DNA of 64,000 nt from Rhyacichthys aspro. Taxonomy: Eukaryota > Chordata > Actinopteri > Gobiiformes > Rhyacichthyidae. The stretch lies in assembly GCA_036850595.1 (NCBI GenBank), contig CM072156.1:6379441-6443440 (forward strand), written 5' to 3'. How positions within the stretch are numbered: position 1 is the stretch's first letter; each line of letters begins with the position of its first letter. Under the pieces are notes generated by a model. That model was not told where the DNA came from. It searched no databases and saw only the letters and a program-made list of their open reading frames with translations. Positions 39,401 through 53,041 of this stretch are shown one piece after another. Both the position numbers and the translations under genes were made by a program.

Positions 39401-41019
39401 TAGAGTTGGTATTGTACATTATCGTACGTTACATTTGCCGTCTACACTGCAATAAACATAACCACAACTTTGACATTAAATGATGTGTTCTTAAATTGTA
39501 GGAGTTAATGTTAATGTTCAGAAGCTGGGAATAAACCGGAAACAGTTTTCTGCAGCAGCGAACGTCTCACATCACTACACTCCAGGATTTAATCTCTTTT
39601 TATATCAGTTATTGGCAACACATTCTAGTTTTTGGAGTTTGCCTCAAAAATACAATTAATATCTCATCAAAAATACAACCTTTGAGGCCCTCGTGTGACC
39701 CCCGTCATGCTGCTCCTGTGGAAACAAGGCTTTAGTGAAGGTTAAATACAACCTGGTGACTTTTTCTTCAGCCCAGTGTAAATGAATTTATTAACGGTTT
39801 GTCTAGTGTTTTGTAAAAAGGCATTTATGTTACACTTTGTGATAGGTAACTTGTTGCTTACAGTAGATAATTATCAGCTCATCCTAAGTTTGGAAAAACA
39901 GACAGGAGCAATTATGCGATATACGGCTGGTAAATACACTTTTTATATTAATTTCCTATTAAACATATAACACAAGAAATGTGTCTACTGAAATAAAAAA
40001 ATCACACAAAAATACAATAAGAGATAAAAATAAGAGATACTCGAGAGATCACAACCGATAAACCAACATGTACTCATGTCCACAGTGGTTCCTCGTGAGA
40101 GTCCGAGCTATACTGCAGTCCCAGTGCGTCCAGAAGCTTCTTTTATTTGTTTATAAAAATCCTTCATCGATATAATGTCCTACTCACAGCCTTATAGAGA
40201 TCAATGACTTCCACAGACAAATGGATGGAGCCTCAGCCCCCACCCGTCTCACCATAATGACCTGCGAGGCTAACACGGCTAACAGAGACTCTACAAGTGA
40301 ATCAGGAATAAGTCTGTGTAAACACATTCAGTTAAGCCTTTTCCAAACTGGCTGTGTGCAGAGGACTATCTACTTTAGGGAGTTAATTATCCATCCAAAT
40401 GTGCCTGAAAAAAGCATGAATATAAAATAATGAACTATGCCTTTAACAGCTGGTGGTTTTGTCTTCTGGTTATATGAGTTCTGGCAACACCAATGAGTGG
40501 CATCATGGGAACATACACTAAACAGTCTCTCACCCCAGATGGTGCACTGGGTCTGCAAAATGATTTAATGACGCAAAAAGACGAGCAAGCAGAGAAATGG
40601 GAAATGATGTTACCCTCGTGCCAAAAAGGAAATTCTGTGTTACATCCAAAACAAGGAAATGGAAACAGAAAGGAATACGCTCATTGTTGTGTTGTTTGGA
40701 ACGTGTCTTTGAAGAGTTCACAGATGGAAATTGCTTATTTTTGATCAATATCCATCCTTTTTGCCTTGGCTTGGTCTTTACCTGCTACAAACACCAAAAG
40801 AGTTGAGGATAGCTTTCTCCTGAAGTTCTATAAAGTCAAAGAGCACAAGAGTGGTTTTATTCTTAGTGGTGAGCAACGTGTCAACGAGAATACAAAGCAA
40901 CACAGACTCACTTTGTTTTCTACTGGTTTGGCAAGTGCTGAGGCTATTTCAAAAAGTTAGCTTTCACATTAATAACCTGTCTCTCTTTGGAGTCGAACTC
41001 CAGCCTAGACAGCAGGTCA
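36431..41019. other. Gene desert, no exon recognised
   Basis: The frame at 36392-36793 overlaps the LINE edge and has no domain. There is a short tandem duplication at 37039-37084, listed separately. AT-rich sequence follows, and nothing else is recognised. Confidence 0.4.
37039..37084. repeat. 23-bp tandem duplication
   Basis: Two adjacent 23-bp units, each of the form ATAT(T)GATTATATAC(T)ATTGATCA, differ only by the position of one extra T. Each unit ends in the palindrome TGATCA. It is a small local duplication, probably from replication slippage. Confidence 0.8.
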
Positions 41020-41590
41020 AGGCAGGGTCAAATGATATTTATATTGCACCTTTAAAAAATATAGTCTCTGCTACCCAAAGTACTTTAGAAGCTCAATTAT
41101 ATAACAAATAGAGACAGAGTAAAAAATACAAAAGAGAAACAACATGACAGTAAAAACACAATTATCTACAAGTAATAAAATAATAAATAATAGCTGTAAA
41201 AATGTCCAGGCCCACTTGTGTAAATCGCCAGAGCAAAGAGGGGAGTTTTTAGCAGTGATTTAAAACTCTGGATGGATGAGGCAGTTTAAATTTTCGGAGG
41301 CAGACTGTAGATTGAGTCCAGCCACTGATCAAGCCCTGTCTCTGCCTCTGATGACTGGACTGGAGCATTTCTGCCAAATACAGAGGTGCCAGACCATTAG
41401 GAGACTTAAAAACAAATAATAAAATCGTAAACTGGATTTGACAGACACCAGCTCTGGAATAATGTGATGGTGGTGTTTTTTTCCTGAGAGCAGATACAGA
41501 AACTATAAGAGATTGGTCTTTAATTAGTAAATCTACAGTGGTGAAAAGACACCCCATGCATTTGTGAAATATTGCATTAAGAATCACTCT
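41020..41590 (-). mobile_element. L2-like LINE, 3' part of RT gene plus 3' UTR
   Basis: The minus strand from 41587 to 41249 encodes a 112-residue open stretch with the hallmark of the L2-group C-terminus: 'IQFTILLFVFKSPNGLAPLY' followed by LAEMLQ (family: I.FKIL..TFK.L.GLAP.YL..LL). The usual R.TR…F…LWN end is only faintly visible after a frame change near 41250. The 3' UTR follows leftwards and ends with 'AAAGTACTTTGGGTAGCAGA', then GGTGCAATATAAATAT, resembling the AAAGCACTTTG…TGCTATATAAATAA tail of such elements. It is 5'-truncated and inactive. Confidence 0.75.
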
Positions 41591-42764
41591 TAGGTCTTCA
41601 AATGCATTTTTTCTTTTAGATCATTCTTTGTTATTTGTTGACTTTGATACCGACAATGTTGAGAACTGACACACTGAAACTGTCAAGAATTTAGTTTTGT
41701 TAGTTTTTCTTGTGACAAACAAACAAAAAGAATTTGTTTTTGTTTGTGTCTAATGCAGCCACACTTTTGAAACACAAAAAAAAGATTTTTCCACAAATAT
41801 TTCATTGTAACATTTGAGATTGTGTAAAAATTTAAAGCTGTCTGAAAACTTTTTTTCCACCAGTGAATACAAAGCGGTAAGTTTTTCACAGGGTGTCCAT
41901 TTTCCCTTATAGAAAAAAATCAAACATCAATTATGAATATATATTCTTGTCTATAAAATGCTGTAGTTCATGACAAGATGGCTTTTTATCAATATAATGC
42001 TTCATGTAAAAGAGAACAGGCTTATGTCCATGAGCAGGACAGGTGTGAATAACAAAACAACTGCACTGTTTGGTATTTGCAACAGCTTCGGTCTAACTTA
42101 AAGCAGCAGCTGTGATGTTTGTGTTGTGCTGAATATGTAGAGCTATTGTCAGTGTCTGTGTCATGTGGATAATTAAGACATGACTCCTCTAAGTGCCACT
42201 GAGGAGACAGAACAGCGGGAATCGACGTGACGTTATTAAAGTCCCACACAGAGACAATGAGGCCAGGCTGCGGACAGAGAGCAGCCGAATAATCTGATGC
42301 ACGGACACTGGGAGGGGATGTTAAACAGAAAGTAATATTTAAATGAGATTCTGTCCCGCAAGCGAAAAGCTGACATATTAAGTTATTTATACTTGCCGTG
42401 AACAAACATTCAGGACACATAATGAGATGCTACGAAAATGCTTCGCAAGACTTGGCAGAAGATGAAACGGACACAGTGGGGGCTGCTATTTGTTAAAGAG
42501 TTCATTTTAAGGCAATAGATCTTACTCTTGGCAGTGTATTTTGTTTGCTGACAGCCAGTGGAAATGATGCAATAAGCCAAGAGATGTTTCCCCTCCAAAA
42601 TATCTGGCCTGCTCACTCCGTCTCCGTCTGTCTTCCCACACTGTCAGCGAGATGCCAGGGGTCCATGCTAAATTCAAATACTTAAAGAGCAGTAGCTGTG
42701 GATGTGACTGGGAAAGACTAGAGGATAGTGTCTTTTTGGTTTAGTGCTAACTTTATTTTTTTCT
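41591..42764. other. Intergenic, no gene
   Basis: The minus-strand frame at 42022-42420 (132 codons) has no recognisable domain, and the rest is AT-rich with A/T runs. Confidence 0.4.
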
Positions 42765-42873
42765 CGAGGTTCTGGGTGAAGACCTTGAGACACACTGAGG
42801 GGACTATGTCTCTCAGCTGCTCTGGGAACGCCTCGGTGTTCCTGGCCCCGGATAAGTGGAAGAAAATGGATGG
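42765..42873 (+). mobile_element. Rex3/RTE-like LINE, 3'-terminal fragment
   Basis: 'GGGGACTATGTCTCTCAGCT' then 'TGGGAACGCCTCGG' corresponds to the D-Y-V-S-R/Q-L…W-E-R-L end of the element's protein. It is followed, after a deletion, by CCCCGGATAAGTGGAAGAAA and ATGGATGG, the terminal segment. It is a very short 5'-truncated copy. Confidence 0.8.
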
Positions 42874-45800
42874 AATTATATTTTATCAAACCCACACAGG
42901 ACTTAGAGACAACTTTTATTCTTTTTATTGCTCTATTTTTTATGTCCAGCAGGGGTAGGGGTTAGGGGGGGTCTGATTATGTGTCTTGAACAGGAATTCA
43001 ACTTTTATTGCACTGTCTCACAAAAAAATGAAGTGATGTAACTGTAAGCTGCAAGTTGGAAATTTTGTTCTGAAATACACTTCAGCCACTACTAAAGGCT
43101 CATCACTCAAAACAACAGTGATCAATCGTACGTCTTACAAACAACTGTTTATCTAAAATGGAGCGAGCTCTGTATTTCTGATTGTTTTTCAAATGTAGTT
43201 GGTTCCTGTGAATGTTTTGGTTGTATATGTATTTGTTCCGTTCCCTGGAAATCATACTTAAACCGTCAGGGGCCAGACTTATCCTTTCTATAGAACAGAA
43301 GAAGAACTGGCTGGCCACTCTTGCGTTTGCAAAATACACTGAATGTGTTTAAAATGTCCGCCGTTGTGGGGACATAGCATCACCCTCATGATGATTATAT
43401 TTCACCTTCATTTATAATTACATTGAGACTTATTGCTAATGAGACTCTTTGTCACATGACAATCAAATCAGTGGCCGATTCAGCAGTGATAACAACTTAA
43501 AGTAGGTTTCAGGATCCTATTTCTGATTTGGCTGAGTAACGTGTCTGGGCTACAGCTGTGTATACGGCAGGTTATTGTGCTCTCCTCTGAAATAACTTTA
43601 CTCAGTGCTTGAGTTCTCTTTTCCACAAAATCTTTTGTCACTCTTACTCAAATAATAATTCCATCAACTATTTAACTTCTACCTGAGTCACTTTTCTCAG
43701 AAAACCACAGTAATTTGTCAAATTTTGGCCACTCTACCCACTTCTAATAATGATGTGTGCCAGCAGCATTTATCCACCTTTAAAATGTCAGCCTAAGAGA
43801 AATGTCAGGTAAAAGGTGTTTGATTGAGAAGGCTCTTAACACTTGCTCCAGGCCTATTTTCACATGTGAAACTGTTATATTGCTCCTTTTTAAGTGAGCA
43901 GCCTCCAGTGTTAAAGTGGAAAAAGGCAGAATGCAGACATTTCTGCTGTAATAAGTACAAATTATTTCTTTTTCTGTTACATAAGAATGCATAAGTAGTA
44001 TTGAGTGAACATTAGCTATATTTAGCTTTATACTTTTTATTGCCGCAGTTAGCGCTAGTTTAGCTGAAGGCTACACACAAAAAGGTTCTGAAATCATGTT
44101 ACGTGTATGTATGTACGTATGTAACAAATTCTACTTCAATATGTAAACGTTGGCCTGGTTTATAATAAACCAGAGCTGCGTGCTGTTAGTGAGTGGATAG
44201 AAGAAATGAGTAAGTGGCTCAGTATTCAATTGCCTAATATTTACTCTTATTTAATCAAGAAGAAAGCAAAAATCTACATCTGAAAAGTGATTTAAGGCAT
44301 TTTTTGGCTAATTAACTTCTCGTCACGATGCTAAATCACTTCTACACTAATGTCTCCTTCTGTTTTGAACTGTAGCATTTTATTTGTCTCTCAGCAACTC
44401 ATTTCATCTAAAAAAGTCTTATTTTTCTGCTTCAAAATGAACAGGAAAGGCAATACTAAAGGAAAGCACACAGTTCATAGTTCAGTTCAATCACTTGTTG
44501 AAGGGCCACATTATTGTAGTCACACATATTTAAATGCTTACAGATATAAAGTATGTAAATGCCCTGTTTTTATTCACTGTTGTTCATTGTTGTGTAATAT
44601 CCCTAAGACATAATAATAATAATAATTCATTAGGTAATCCACTGTAGAAATGATAAAAAGTGCAAATGCCGGGTTTCAGACTCAGCCAACAGCAATTTAT
44701 GTAAATGATGTCTGAGGAAATATGTTCAGGTGCCACTAATCATATTTCAGTGTTCAAAATGATAAATGGATGTTGAGATAATTACTGCTGTATTTCATGA
44801 ATGCTTTAAATGACATTACACAACCAGCAGCAGATACAGTGGATTCTACTCAGAAATGTTGAGATTCATGTTATTTACACTGTAATTGTGGTCGAGTGGA
44901 TTGGTTACAGGCGTTAACATGTAAGACAAACAAATAATTAAAACCAATGATGCCACATAAGCAGTTTAGGACCTATTCAACCACATTAAACATAGGAGTG
45001 AGCGGTTTCAATAACAACAGGCTAAAATACAGCTTTCAGTCCTAGTCTTCCGTCTAAAATAAAATGAAATAATAGGTCAGGGGTGTTGAAATAAATTTTA
45101 GCAATTTTCTTCTATCAACAGCTAAGAATGATCATATTGTGACTGACACTTGTTTGTCTTTTTACAGCTATATTTGTGCCCTTTTTTGTCTTGTCTAACA
45201 AGTTTCCATATACTACAAATGCAGGGAGTGTTTTAATGTTATTATACACTATAGGAACCATCATTTTGACTAGTTTCTTTGTTCAGCCATGTACTTCTAC
45301 GTTTTAAATTAATTGACTACACATTTATACATCCAAGCAACAAAAAACAACAAATAACGCAAATGAAGTATATCTCTTAGGAGCTTTCATTTTGTGCCTG
45401 GGCTCCTTGTATCTGGTTTTAAATTCTTCAGTCCTTAACTCGTTAACCGTTTCTCCAATGATACACTTTTCTTGCTATACTGAAACTGAAGTCATTATTT
45501 ATTCATTCTAATCTGTCACTGTGAGCCCAGCTGCTGTTTACTTGCTATATCCGCCTTTCAAATGATGCCACAACAGATTTCCTTTTTTTACTTGAAGGGT
45601 ATTTCCCATAGACTCCTCTGTGTAACTTCTCTCACTGTCCTTAAACAGCCTCCAGAGCGTCTCCCCAGAGTGTTCCCCTCACTTTATCGACACACACATC
45701 CATACGGTGAGCAGAGAGCCTGAAGGGAAAGGGAGCGTTTTGTTTGGAGCAGCCTCTCTGTCGACAGCGTGACACACTCTGGTGTTTGCTCCTCACCTCG

Positions 45801-46278
45801 TCCACTCACTGCGTCCACTTATTTTCTCTGATCAGAGTTTTGGCGGTGTGGCACTTACAAAAGCCCAGAGAGGGGGGTGGACTGAGCAGAGGGTTTTTCA
45901 GCAGGTGAAGGACGTGTGAGGTTTTTTTAAATGTCACACTCTGAAGTGTTTTCTCAGCTTTACTAATGCAACTGACCAACACCACTGGGTTTGTATAACG
46001 CCATATTTTATTTATTTTCACTTCTTCACATCCAACTATGTATGAAGGCTAATCTAAATTCATGTTTTTTTTTCCCCAGGTCTGTCTGTTTGACCCTGAA
46101 AACTTTGTTTTTCAAGTTTGCTGCAGAAGTCAGTGACACCTGAGCTTGGGGTGATGCAGCTTAAATATCTCAATTTCACCATGATTCATTATATTTTTTA
46201 AAACATAAGGAATAGTTGTGTGTCTGAAATACAGTGTCACTTTTACTCCTTTTTAGTTTTTTACAACTGAGCGAAACA
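42874..46278. other. Intergenic, no gene
   Basis: AT-rich sequence with an (AAT)n run at about 44611-44626 and a GTATGTACGTATG stretch at about 44107-44121. No exon or larger repeat was recognised. Confidence 0.4.
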
Positions 46279-46415
46279 AATTCATTCATTCACCTCGATG
46301 AACTAATTCACCTTTACATGCATGTCTTTGGGCGGTGGGAGGAAGCCGGAGGGACCATGCAGACCCAGGGCCCAGAGAGCCTTCCTGGTGAGTGCTATCC
46401 ACTCTGCCACAATGC
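46279..46415 (-). repeat. tRNA-like dispersed repeat (SINE-type)
   Basis: On the minus strand it reads 'GCATTGTGGCAGAGTGGATA' then GCACTCACC, GGGCCCTGGGTCTGCATGG, CTCCGGCTTCCTCCCACC, GCCCAAAGACATGCATGTAA and AATTAGTTCA. This is the same repeat type as at 18.8 kb but retains the downstream body (…CTCCGGCTTCCTCCCACAGTCCAAAGACATGCA…). It has lost the middle part between the tRNA-like head and the CTCCGGC block. Confidence 0.65.
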
Positions 46416-47687
46416 TTTGAAACAAATTCTAAATATTACTCCAAACAATTTAAAGTTTTTAATTTAAACAAGTCTAAGTGGGTTTACTTCAGCTTCTGTG
46501 TCTTGTTATGTCTTAAGAGTTAAAGTGACACACTCGGCTCATTCACCATTTTAAGGTGGGTTTAATGAAGATGAAAAGAAAATCAAAGCTCTCTTGAATC
46601 CGAGTGATTACCCCCAGGCATCAATGCCTAGTGCAATCATTTTAGTACTCAGTAATGATTTATACAATAATGTTCAATGTCTGTGTGAACTGCTCTTTAT
46701 TATGGCCATAATTCATTCTGTGTCAAATGATGTTATTGCTCTCATCATATAAACCACACTATGTACAATAATACTTTAACACACTGTATACATTAATACA
46801 TAGTCATCATTCCTAAAAAGACCCACTGTATGATATATCTACAGTACAGTGGAACCAAAAGGCACTTGGCCCAAAGTTAAACCCCATTTTCATATGCAAT
46901 ACATTTCTGAAGATGATTTCTGTCTTCTTTGGTAGATTTCATCAGACTGATGGCTCGTGGGAGGAAACACATGAGCCAGCTGTCTGGAATAAAGATCTTA
47001 CATTAGCGTCTCTGTGTTGAACAGACTGTAGCTGTAAAACCACCGATCGATACTTTGCTGCAGCTTTTCTGCAACGACAGGAGGTGTCATTAATAAGTAA
47101 GAACTATTTAAGTGGAAAATCACGACAGACCCATGGGTCCCAGAGCAGCAAGAAAAAAGAGAGCTGGCAGTGACAGATGTGGATAATTATTTCAAGTTAT
47201 AGTATTATTAACAGATGTTGTGCAATGTGAATGAATGTGGCTTTGTGAGAACAAAATTTCCGAGATAGGAGTTTGGAATCCACCTTTCCCAATCAATTCT
47301 TATGAGTTCATTATTTATGAGGCCACATAAATATTAATTCGTGGCCTTGTGTTTTTGTCCTTCCCAAGCATTAAGAAAGTTTGAGGCCTCATATTAGGAT
47401 TTCTTTTTTTTTTTTATTTTTCTCTCGTTTTCTCTGGGGCTCCATTCTTTTAACTGTAAATTTATACTGCTGCTCCATTACCCTACAATTTAGGAGCTTG
47501 TGTAGTGTAACATAATGTAGACAGCAAATACAATTTTGTTTACCACAAAACAGCTGCTGCAAATAAATGTTGACCCGTACTGATCCAACCTTCTTTTTTT
47601 AATGCTTTATTGTCCTTGTCCATGTGCCGTCCATCAGGAACAACTGAAGAAAAAGACCACAACACTAACCAGCCTTTGTTCTGACAG

Positions 47688-47713
47688 ATACGTGTGTGTG
47701 GAAACATCTTCAG
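47688..47713 (+). other. Candidate 26-nt microexon (noncoding or UTR)
   Basis: Upstream lies a branch-point-like CACTAAC (47663-47669), a short pyrimidine-rich stretch and the acceptor TTCTGACAG (ending 47687). Downstream is a near-ideal donor, CAG|GTAAGA (47711-47719). The 26 nt between them would shift frame if coding. No flanking coding exon was recognised, so if real it would more likely belong to a long noncoding RNA. Chance co-occurrence is quite possible. Confidence 0.2.
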
Positions 47714-47751
47714 GTAAGATGGCGTCCTTATTTCTTCTCCCGACTGCTGTG

Positions 47752-47776
47752 TCTTATGCTTGAATGAAGCATAAGA
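47752..47776. repeat. Perfect 10-bp inverted repeat, 5-nt loop
   Basis: TCTTATGCTT and AAGCATAAGA are exact reverse complements separated by GAATG. The stem is short for a pre-miRNA and the flanks do not extend it. It is recorded as a structural oddity 38 nt past the candidate splice donor. Confidence 0.7.
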
Positions 47777-50055
47777 GCCTCCAGCGAGTGACGCTCCGTG
47801 GGCCGTGAGATCTTTGGAAAAAAATAGATCAAAAGACCCCCAAGTAGGAGGGGGCGAAGCAAAACATGTGTAATGCTGAGTTCAGTCATATCTATTTCCT
47901 TGTATCTGCTCCTCTTCTCATCATTTTAAGTGCCTTCATGAAGTATCATAGACATATGGGCTGTAAGCCATAGTTATGGATAGTTTGTACGTGTTTGATG
48001 TGAACCACTCCTGTAATGAGCAGTGGTCCGCAGAAGAGAGAGCGAACAGGCTCACTGAGGAAATAAATCACTTCAAATACTTAAAGTAAGTCTTACCTAA
48101 AAGAACATCTGTTCAGAAGTATGCTTCGTTGGTTTTCTAACAGGTTGTGTCAGGTTGTGTCAACATCAGACGTAGTATAATCTGTGTCTGTTTGAAAAAA
48201 AAACAAACCCATAAAGCATGTGCGCTGCGACCCTTGTGCACATAGGGTTGTATTTCACCTGCCATTACCTCCAATATAATAAAATAGGAAGCTGTAGGCG
48301 TCCTAACAGCCATACACCAGGGCAGTCACACTGTGGGTTATGGAAGAAATCCTCTTTGGGCCAACTGGGATCATTCACTGCAGTTCCACAAGTGGTCACT
48401 GGTGAAAATGGCCACACGGCACAAGCCCCACATCCAGAGTGTCAAAGTATACCCTCTGATCTTAGGGACATGTTTCTATTACCCCCAGTGTAGATGGGAG
48501 ATTGGCTCAGGCACTGGTCATGCTGATGCAACACTATACTGTATGTTACTAGACCTGCTTTTGTTTTTCTGTTTTTCTTCCAGTGACAGCCCAACACCAA
48601 TTTGCAGAAAATCCTTACATTAAAAAAACAATAATGTAAGTGTGAACAAACACTATCACACTTAATAGTTTGACAAGTTATCCAGTGTACATTATCTACT
48701 GGTTTAATTCATTTTTCATTGTTTCAAATCTCACTGTCACATCAAGCAGGGGTATTATATATGCACCTGCTGCCTTTTGGTAAAATAATAAACTGTTAAT
48801 GCCATATGCGGCTCATATTTGACCACTGTGTTCACCTGAAAGACACTACACCAGGTGATACCACTGCCATTCTGATTCACCCTGGAAAGCACTCTCACTC
48901 TCAATGCATTGTGAATAAGTCATGGCCTGATGTCTTTATTAAGTAGACTTTATTGGCTGCTGTTTAAGATTAAATTGTTTTCCGTTGCCTCACTGCATCT
49001 GAGAGTGTTCAATGACTCTTGATAAAACACGACATGTCTCAACAGTCCCTTCAACATAAAAACCTTTCATTTTCAGCTGCAGACATGTTCTCATACATTT
49101 TATACATTACCAGTGTCTGTTAATTGTTAAAAATCTGTCCCAAAAGCGCTTTATATAAAAACCAATACAAACAGTTCTACTTTTAGACTTTTCATATCAC
49201 TTATTAAAATATCACCAAAGTAGATCTTCTCCTTTTAAATGCCATCTAAATGTTAAGAGATATTTCCAGCGTGAGCCTTTGAAAATCACTGACACAACAG
49301 TCTGTTTAATCATGAGACTCATTTAACCAGCACTTGTCCTACAGCCTTTTAAAGCTGAGGTGGTCAATTAACTTTTACAAGGGGCCACATAAGGACCTGG
49401 CACTGCTGTGAGAGACTGAACTCTAATCTGTAAGTTATATATGTTGTGTTAGGAACAAAGCTGCAGCAAGAACTGGAAAGAGATGAACTGTTCACTTTGC
49501 TTAGGTTTGTGTTTATAAAGTGCAGTTTTGTAATGCTGATTCAGACTGTGTAATCTGTAAACACAGCAAGAGAACTGGGAACAATGGCTTTACCTTTGAC
49601 TTCGGTAGATTAATAGGGCTAAGCTAGAGGGCCAAAAATATAATTATGATAATGTATTCAGCACTGTAGATGAATGTATGTATTTAAACACTATACTGCA
49701 ATAATAGACAGCATAGAAAATACAAGAAATGTGTATTCTGTATTTGAAGAAGAACAAACGGCTATTCTGGATGTATTTATGTATTTATGTATGTTTGTCA
49801 TCTGTCAAATCACAAAAGACCTGAAATAAGGTAAGTAATGGGTATTTTTTTTACTGTTGCATTTAGTTTGACAGTTTAATCACCTTAAAGTAGACTTTAC
49901 GACATGATCTTGGTTCTGTTATTAAGGATGTAGGGATTTTGGCCAATCACAGCTCATTTAAGGTAAAAAGGAGCGCTCCCATTGGTCGACACTGATGTCA
50001 ACAACAACAGCACCGAAGAAATAAAACAAGGAAATGGTTTATTCTGTTGCAAAAT

Positions 50056-50285
50056 ACAACTTATTTTACAGTGAAACAGCTCAAAAAAGATAAAAATAGA
50101 GAAAAGGCATCAAATAAACTCCAAAGATAAATGTTTTAGGTAAGCTCTAAACTTCAATATAATGTATTAGTATTTTGTGGTAAAAAAAATGTCCCGGTTT
50201 TAGTTTTTTTACTATGCTGTAGTTGGAGGAGAGTGGAGTCTAACACCGGGACAAAAAAAACACAAGTCGGGTCCTGCAACTTTAA
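50056..50285 (-). repeat. Unnamed dispersed repeat, copy 2 (minus)
   Basis: Reverse-complement partner of the copy at 25292-25595, with the same blocks in the same order. The spacing differs: between the CAGGACCCG and ACCACAAAATACTA blocks this copy has an insertion containing 'CCCGGTGTTAGACTCC', and the region between GGAGTTTA and GAGCTGTTT is much shorter. Edges are set by the shared blocks and may extend further. Confidence 0.7.
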
Positions 50286-53041
50286 GTAAACATGCCCCAC
50301 AATTTCCATTTCACTATTGCTTATAATTTAATCATGACCTAAATGCCTAATCACATTATTGCCTGCTCTAATTGAAAATCTGCCTTGTTAAAAGTCTGGA
50401 GTTTCCGCCCTCATTAACATACTGCTGGATACTTCAGGGATAACAGAGAACTTTTGTCTCTTGTGGCTATTCTTACCAGTTCATCAAAGTGAAAACAGTC
50501 AAATCCAATCAGTTGCTTCATGCTGACATGCTTTTGACCCAAGTTCTGTCTGTAAAACTTTCCAAATCAAGTGCATGTTTCATGAGTCTGAGGTTTTCCA
50601 GTGATCCCAGTGCATAACACAATGATGAAACTCAACTGTAACAGAACTTCGGTGGAAATACCTGAGACTTTTTGTTGCAATGAAACACTACAAACACAAA
50701 AACGTAAAAAGAGGCACATCTGTGGAATTTAGACGAGTTAAATAGAATTAAACTATGTGATTTCACTTTGAATTTTGATATATGTCTTCTATGAAAAGTC
50801 TAGTGGCAACAGAGAAGATTACAATAACAGCCCATTATTATATACATCAGCGCCATTTTGGTCCAATATGGCGGCGACACTGACATACGTTCCAACAGCT
50901 AATGTGGCATTGACGTATTTAGTGTCTATGTCACACCTTTTCTCAGCCCCTACGGTAGCCTTCCAGGGACAATCCCAGGGAAAATAGGTCAGATAATGAG
51001 TTCTGACTTTCAAAATGTACCAACAAATCAATTTAGTTCATATTCCTTTCATCAAGATTGTGTTCTTTTCCTTCAGCAGTGCTCGGTTTGTGCACTTTGG
51101 GCCAAACAGGAAGAAATGGAAATAATCGTCTCTTTAATTTGTTTTATGAAACTTTAAATGGCTGTTTTTTTAAATGCAATTATGTTGTTTTTGTTTTTTT
51201 TTTTTTTTTACACAATCATATACTAAAGACAACATGTTTTGAAGGCTGAGTTACCCAAAAACTCCTTTCCTCCCACTCTCCATCCTCACCCATCACTCTC
51301 CACAGCACCTTAGTGACTTCAAAAGTAAATCTGAGTTCTGTTTTCGATCCAGTATTTAACCATGTTTTACTTTGCATCCCTTTTTTCTCTGTTTATGCTT
51401 TCCTGCACCCTCTATTTCAGTAGGATTTCTGTCAAACAAATAAACAAAACAAATAAATAGACATGGTTTCTGTGCAACCATTCAGTATAAGCCCTCTCTG
51501 TGAGCTCGAGTGTCCCTCTTCACTCAACAGCACAGAGTAGCCACATAGGAGCAGTAATAACCTATAGCATGTGGCTCAGTCTGATATGGTTTCCCTGTGT
51601 TTTAGGCCAGAGGGCAGTGGAACACATGTAATAAAAGCTGTAATCCCCATCAGTGCTACCATTTCATATAATCCTCCTCTTCCTCCTGTCTTCCTCTCCT
51701 CTCTGTTCCAGCTCCTCGTGGTTCCACCAGACTACACACACACCTCTGTTTCATTTTTGTCATTTCACCTTTTTTATTTTTGAGGATGTCAGAATGATTG
51801 GGATTAATGTTTGCTGCAATCCGAGCCTGTGATATTACAACAGCAGTTCACTGGAGGTCACCTGCTTTGTAATCTCCTCCATCAGAATCAAATGTAATGA
51901 TTTTTAATGGTCTTACGGCAGCGTGAGTCACAATAGGAGAATAGTGTGTGCTAAGCGGCTCGTAGCGCATTCACCGCCGGCTTGTCTCTCTCTGTGGGCC
52001 CCTCATAAAGCTACAATGTGACCTGCGGGTCACAGGTAGCAGATTAATTTTCCCAAAAGCATTTTGAGTGCATTGATGTCCCACTGATGCGACACGGAGC
52101 AGAAGTCATCACACACAGAGAGGAAGTCTGGCACCGAGAGATACTGCGCTGTTATCACTCTCTCCTCCCATCTCATTTCCCCAGACTTTACTTTAAAACT
52201 TTTTATGACTTAATATTGCTTTTGGCTCTGACAAAGCTTAAATGACAAAGCCAGAGAAAGGGCTGGTGTTACAATAACTTCTGCCTCGACTGCCCATCAT
52301 TTGACAATTCCCCTCTGAGAATTGATTTGGAATGTCATGGCACTATTTTCAACACATGCAGAAAAAGAATGTCTTTCATCACTTTATCCACTTTCAAGCT
52401 TCTTTTCATGATACTGGGGGGATTTCTAGCATCATTATCCCCTTTAAGTCAGCCTTGGGTCCTGCTTAGAATAAACAGGTGTATAATAGGGAAGCCAATG
52501 TAAACAGACCAGTTTCTAGTGTGAAATTTAATAATTTAATTCTGAGATTTTCAACAATGGGGTAATGCATGCTCCTTACATGTCATCCCACTCCCCCCTT
52601 GTTTCCTGCCTGGCTACTTTTTGCCCCCTAAAAATACATCTTTGAAAAAATAAAACTCCTATGCTTGTGGTGTCTGTGACGCAGACGTTTGAAATCCCTG
52701 CTTTGTAGTCTTCCCTGATTCTCTCTACCAAAGGAAAACAATACAATAATGTTAACAGCCATTGCATTCCAAGTCACACAGCATGAGTCTTATTAAAAAT
52801 GCCGTCATGATTTAGTCAATTGAGATTGTTTCAACATGGCTTACTGTAATAAATGGACTTGTGATAGTATCAAACAGTATTGATTTTCAGTGCAGCAGTG
52901 TAACAGCAGAGAGAACTACAGAGACCATCATCCCTTGCACTTAGATTGTGTACAGCCAACATGGCGGAGGGCGGTGCAAACCGAGCATGAATACAGAGAG
53001 AAAACCACTTGACAACACGTGAGCACAAGAAGTTAATACTG
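50286..53041. other. Intergenic, no gene
   Basis: Contains a long poly-T run (about 51192-51210). The frames at 50775-51031, open on both strands, have no domain. Nothing else is recognised. Confidence 0.4.

Larger units (their letters stand above)
46416..50055. other. Intergenic; one possible noncoding exon
   Basis: A poly-T tract (about 47403-47416), a perfect 10-bp hairpin (47752-47776) and a short exon-like sequence (47688-47713) stand out and are listed separately. The plus-strand frames at 48218-48623 have no recognisable domain. Confidence 0.4.

Noticed and set aside
40380..40446. TTAAAGGCATAGTTCA (minus strand) as the end of a MITE
   Set aside because: It resembles common fish short-element ends, but no inverted partner was found nearby.
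42022..42420. Minus-strand 132-codon frame
   Set aside because: No domain or family resemblance; chance frame in AT-rich DNA.
42950..42975. Telomere-like GGGGTAGGGGTTAGGGGGGG stretch
   Set aside because: Too short and irregular; a G-rich patch only.
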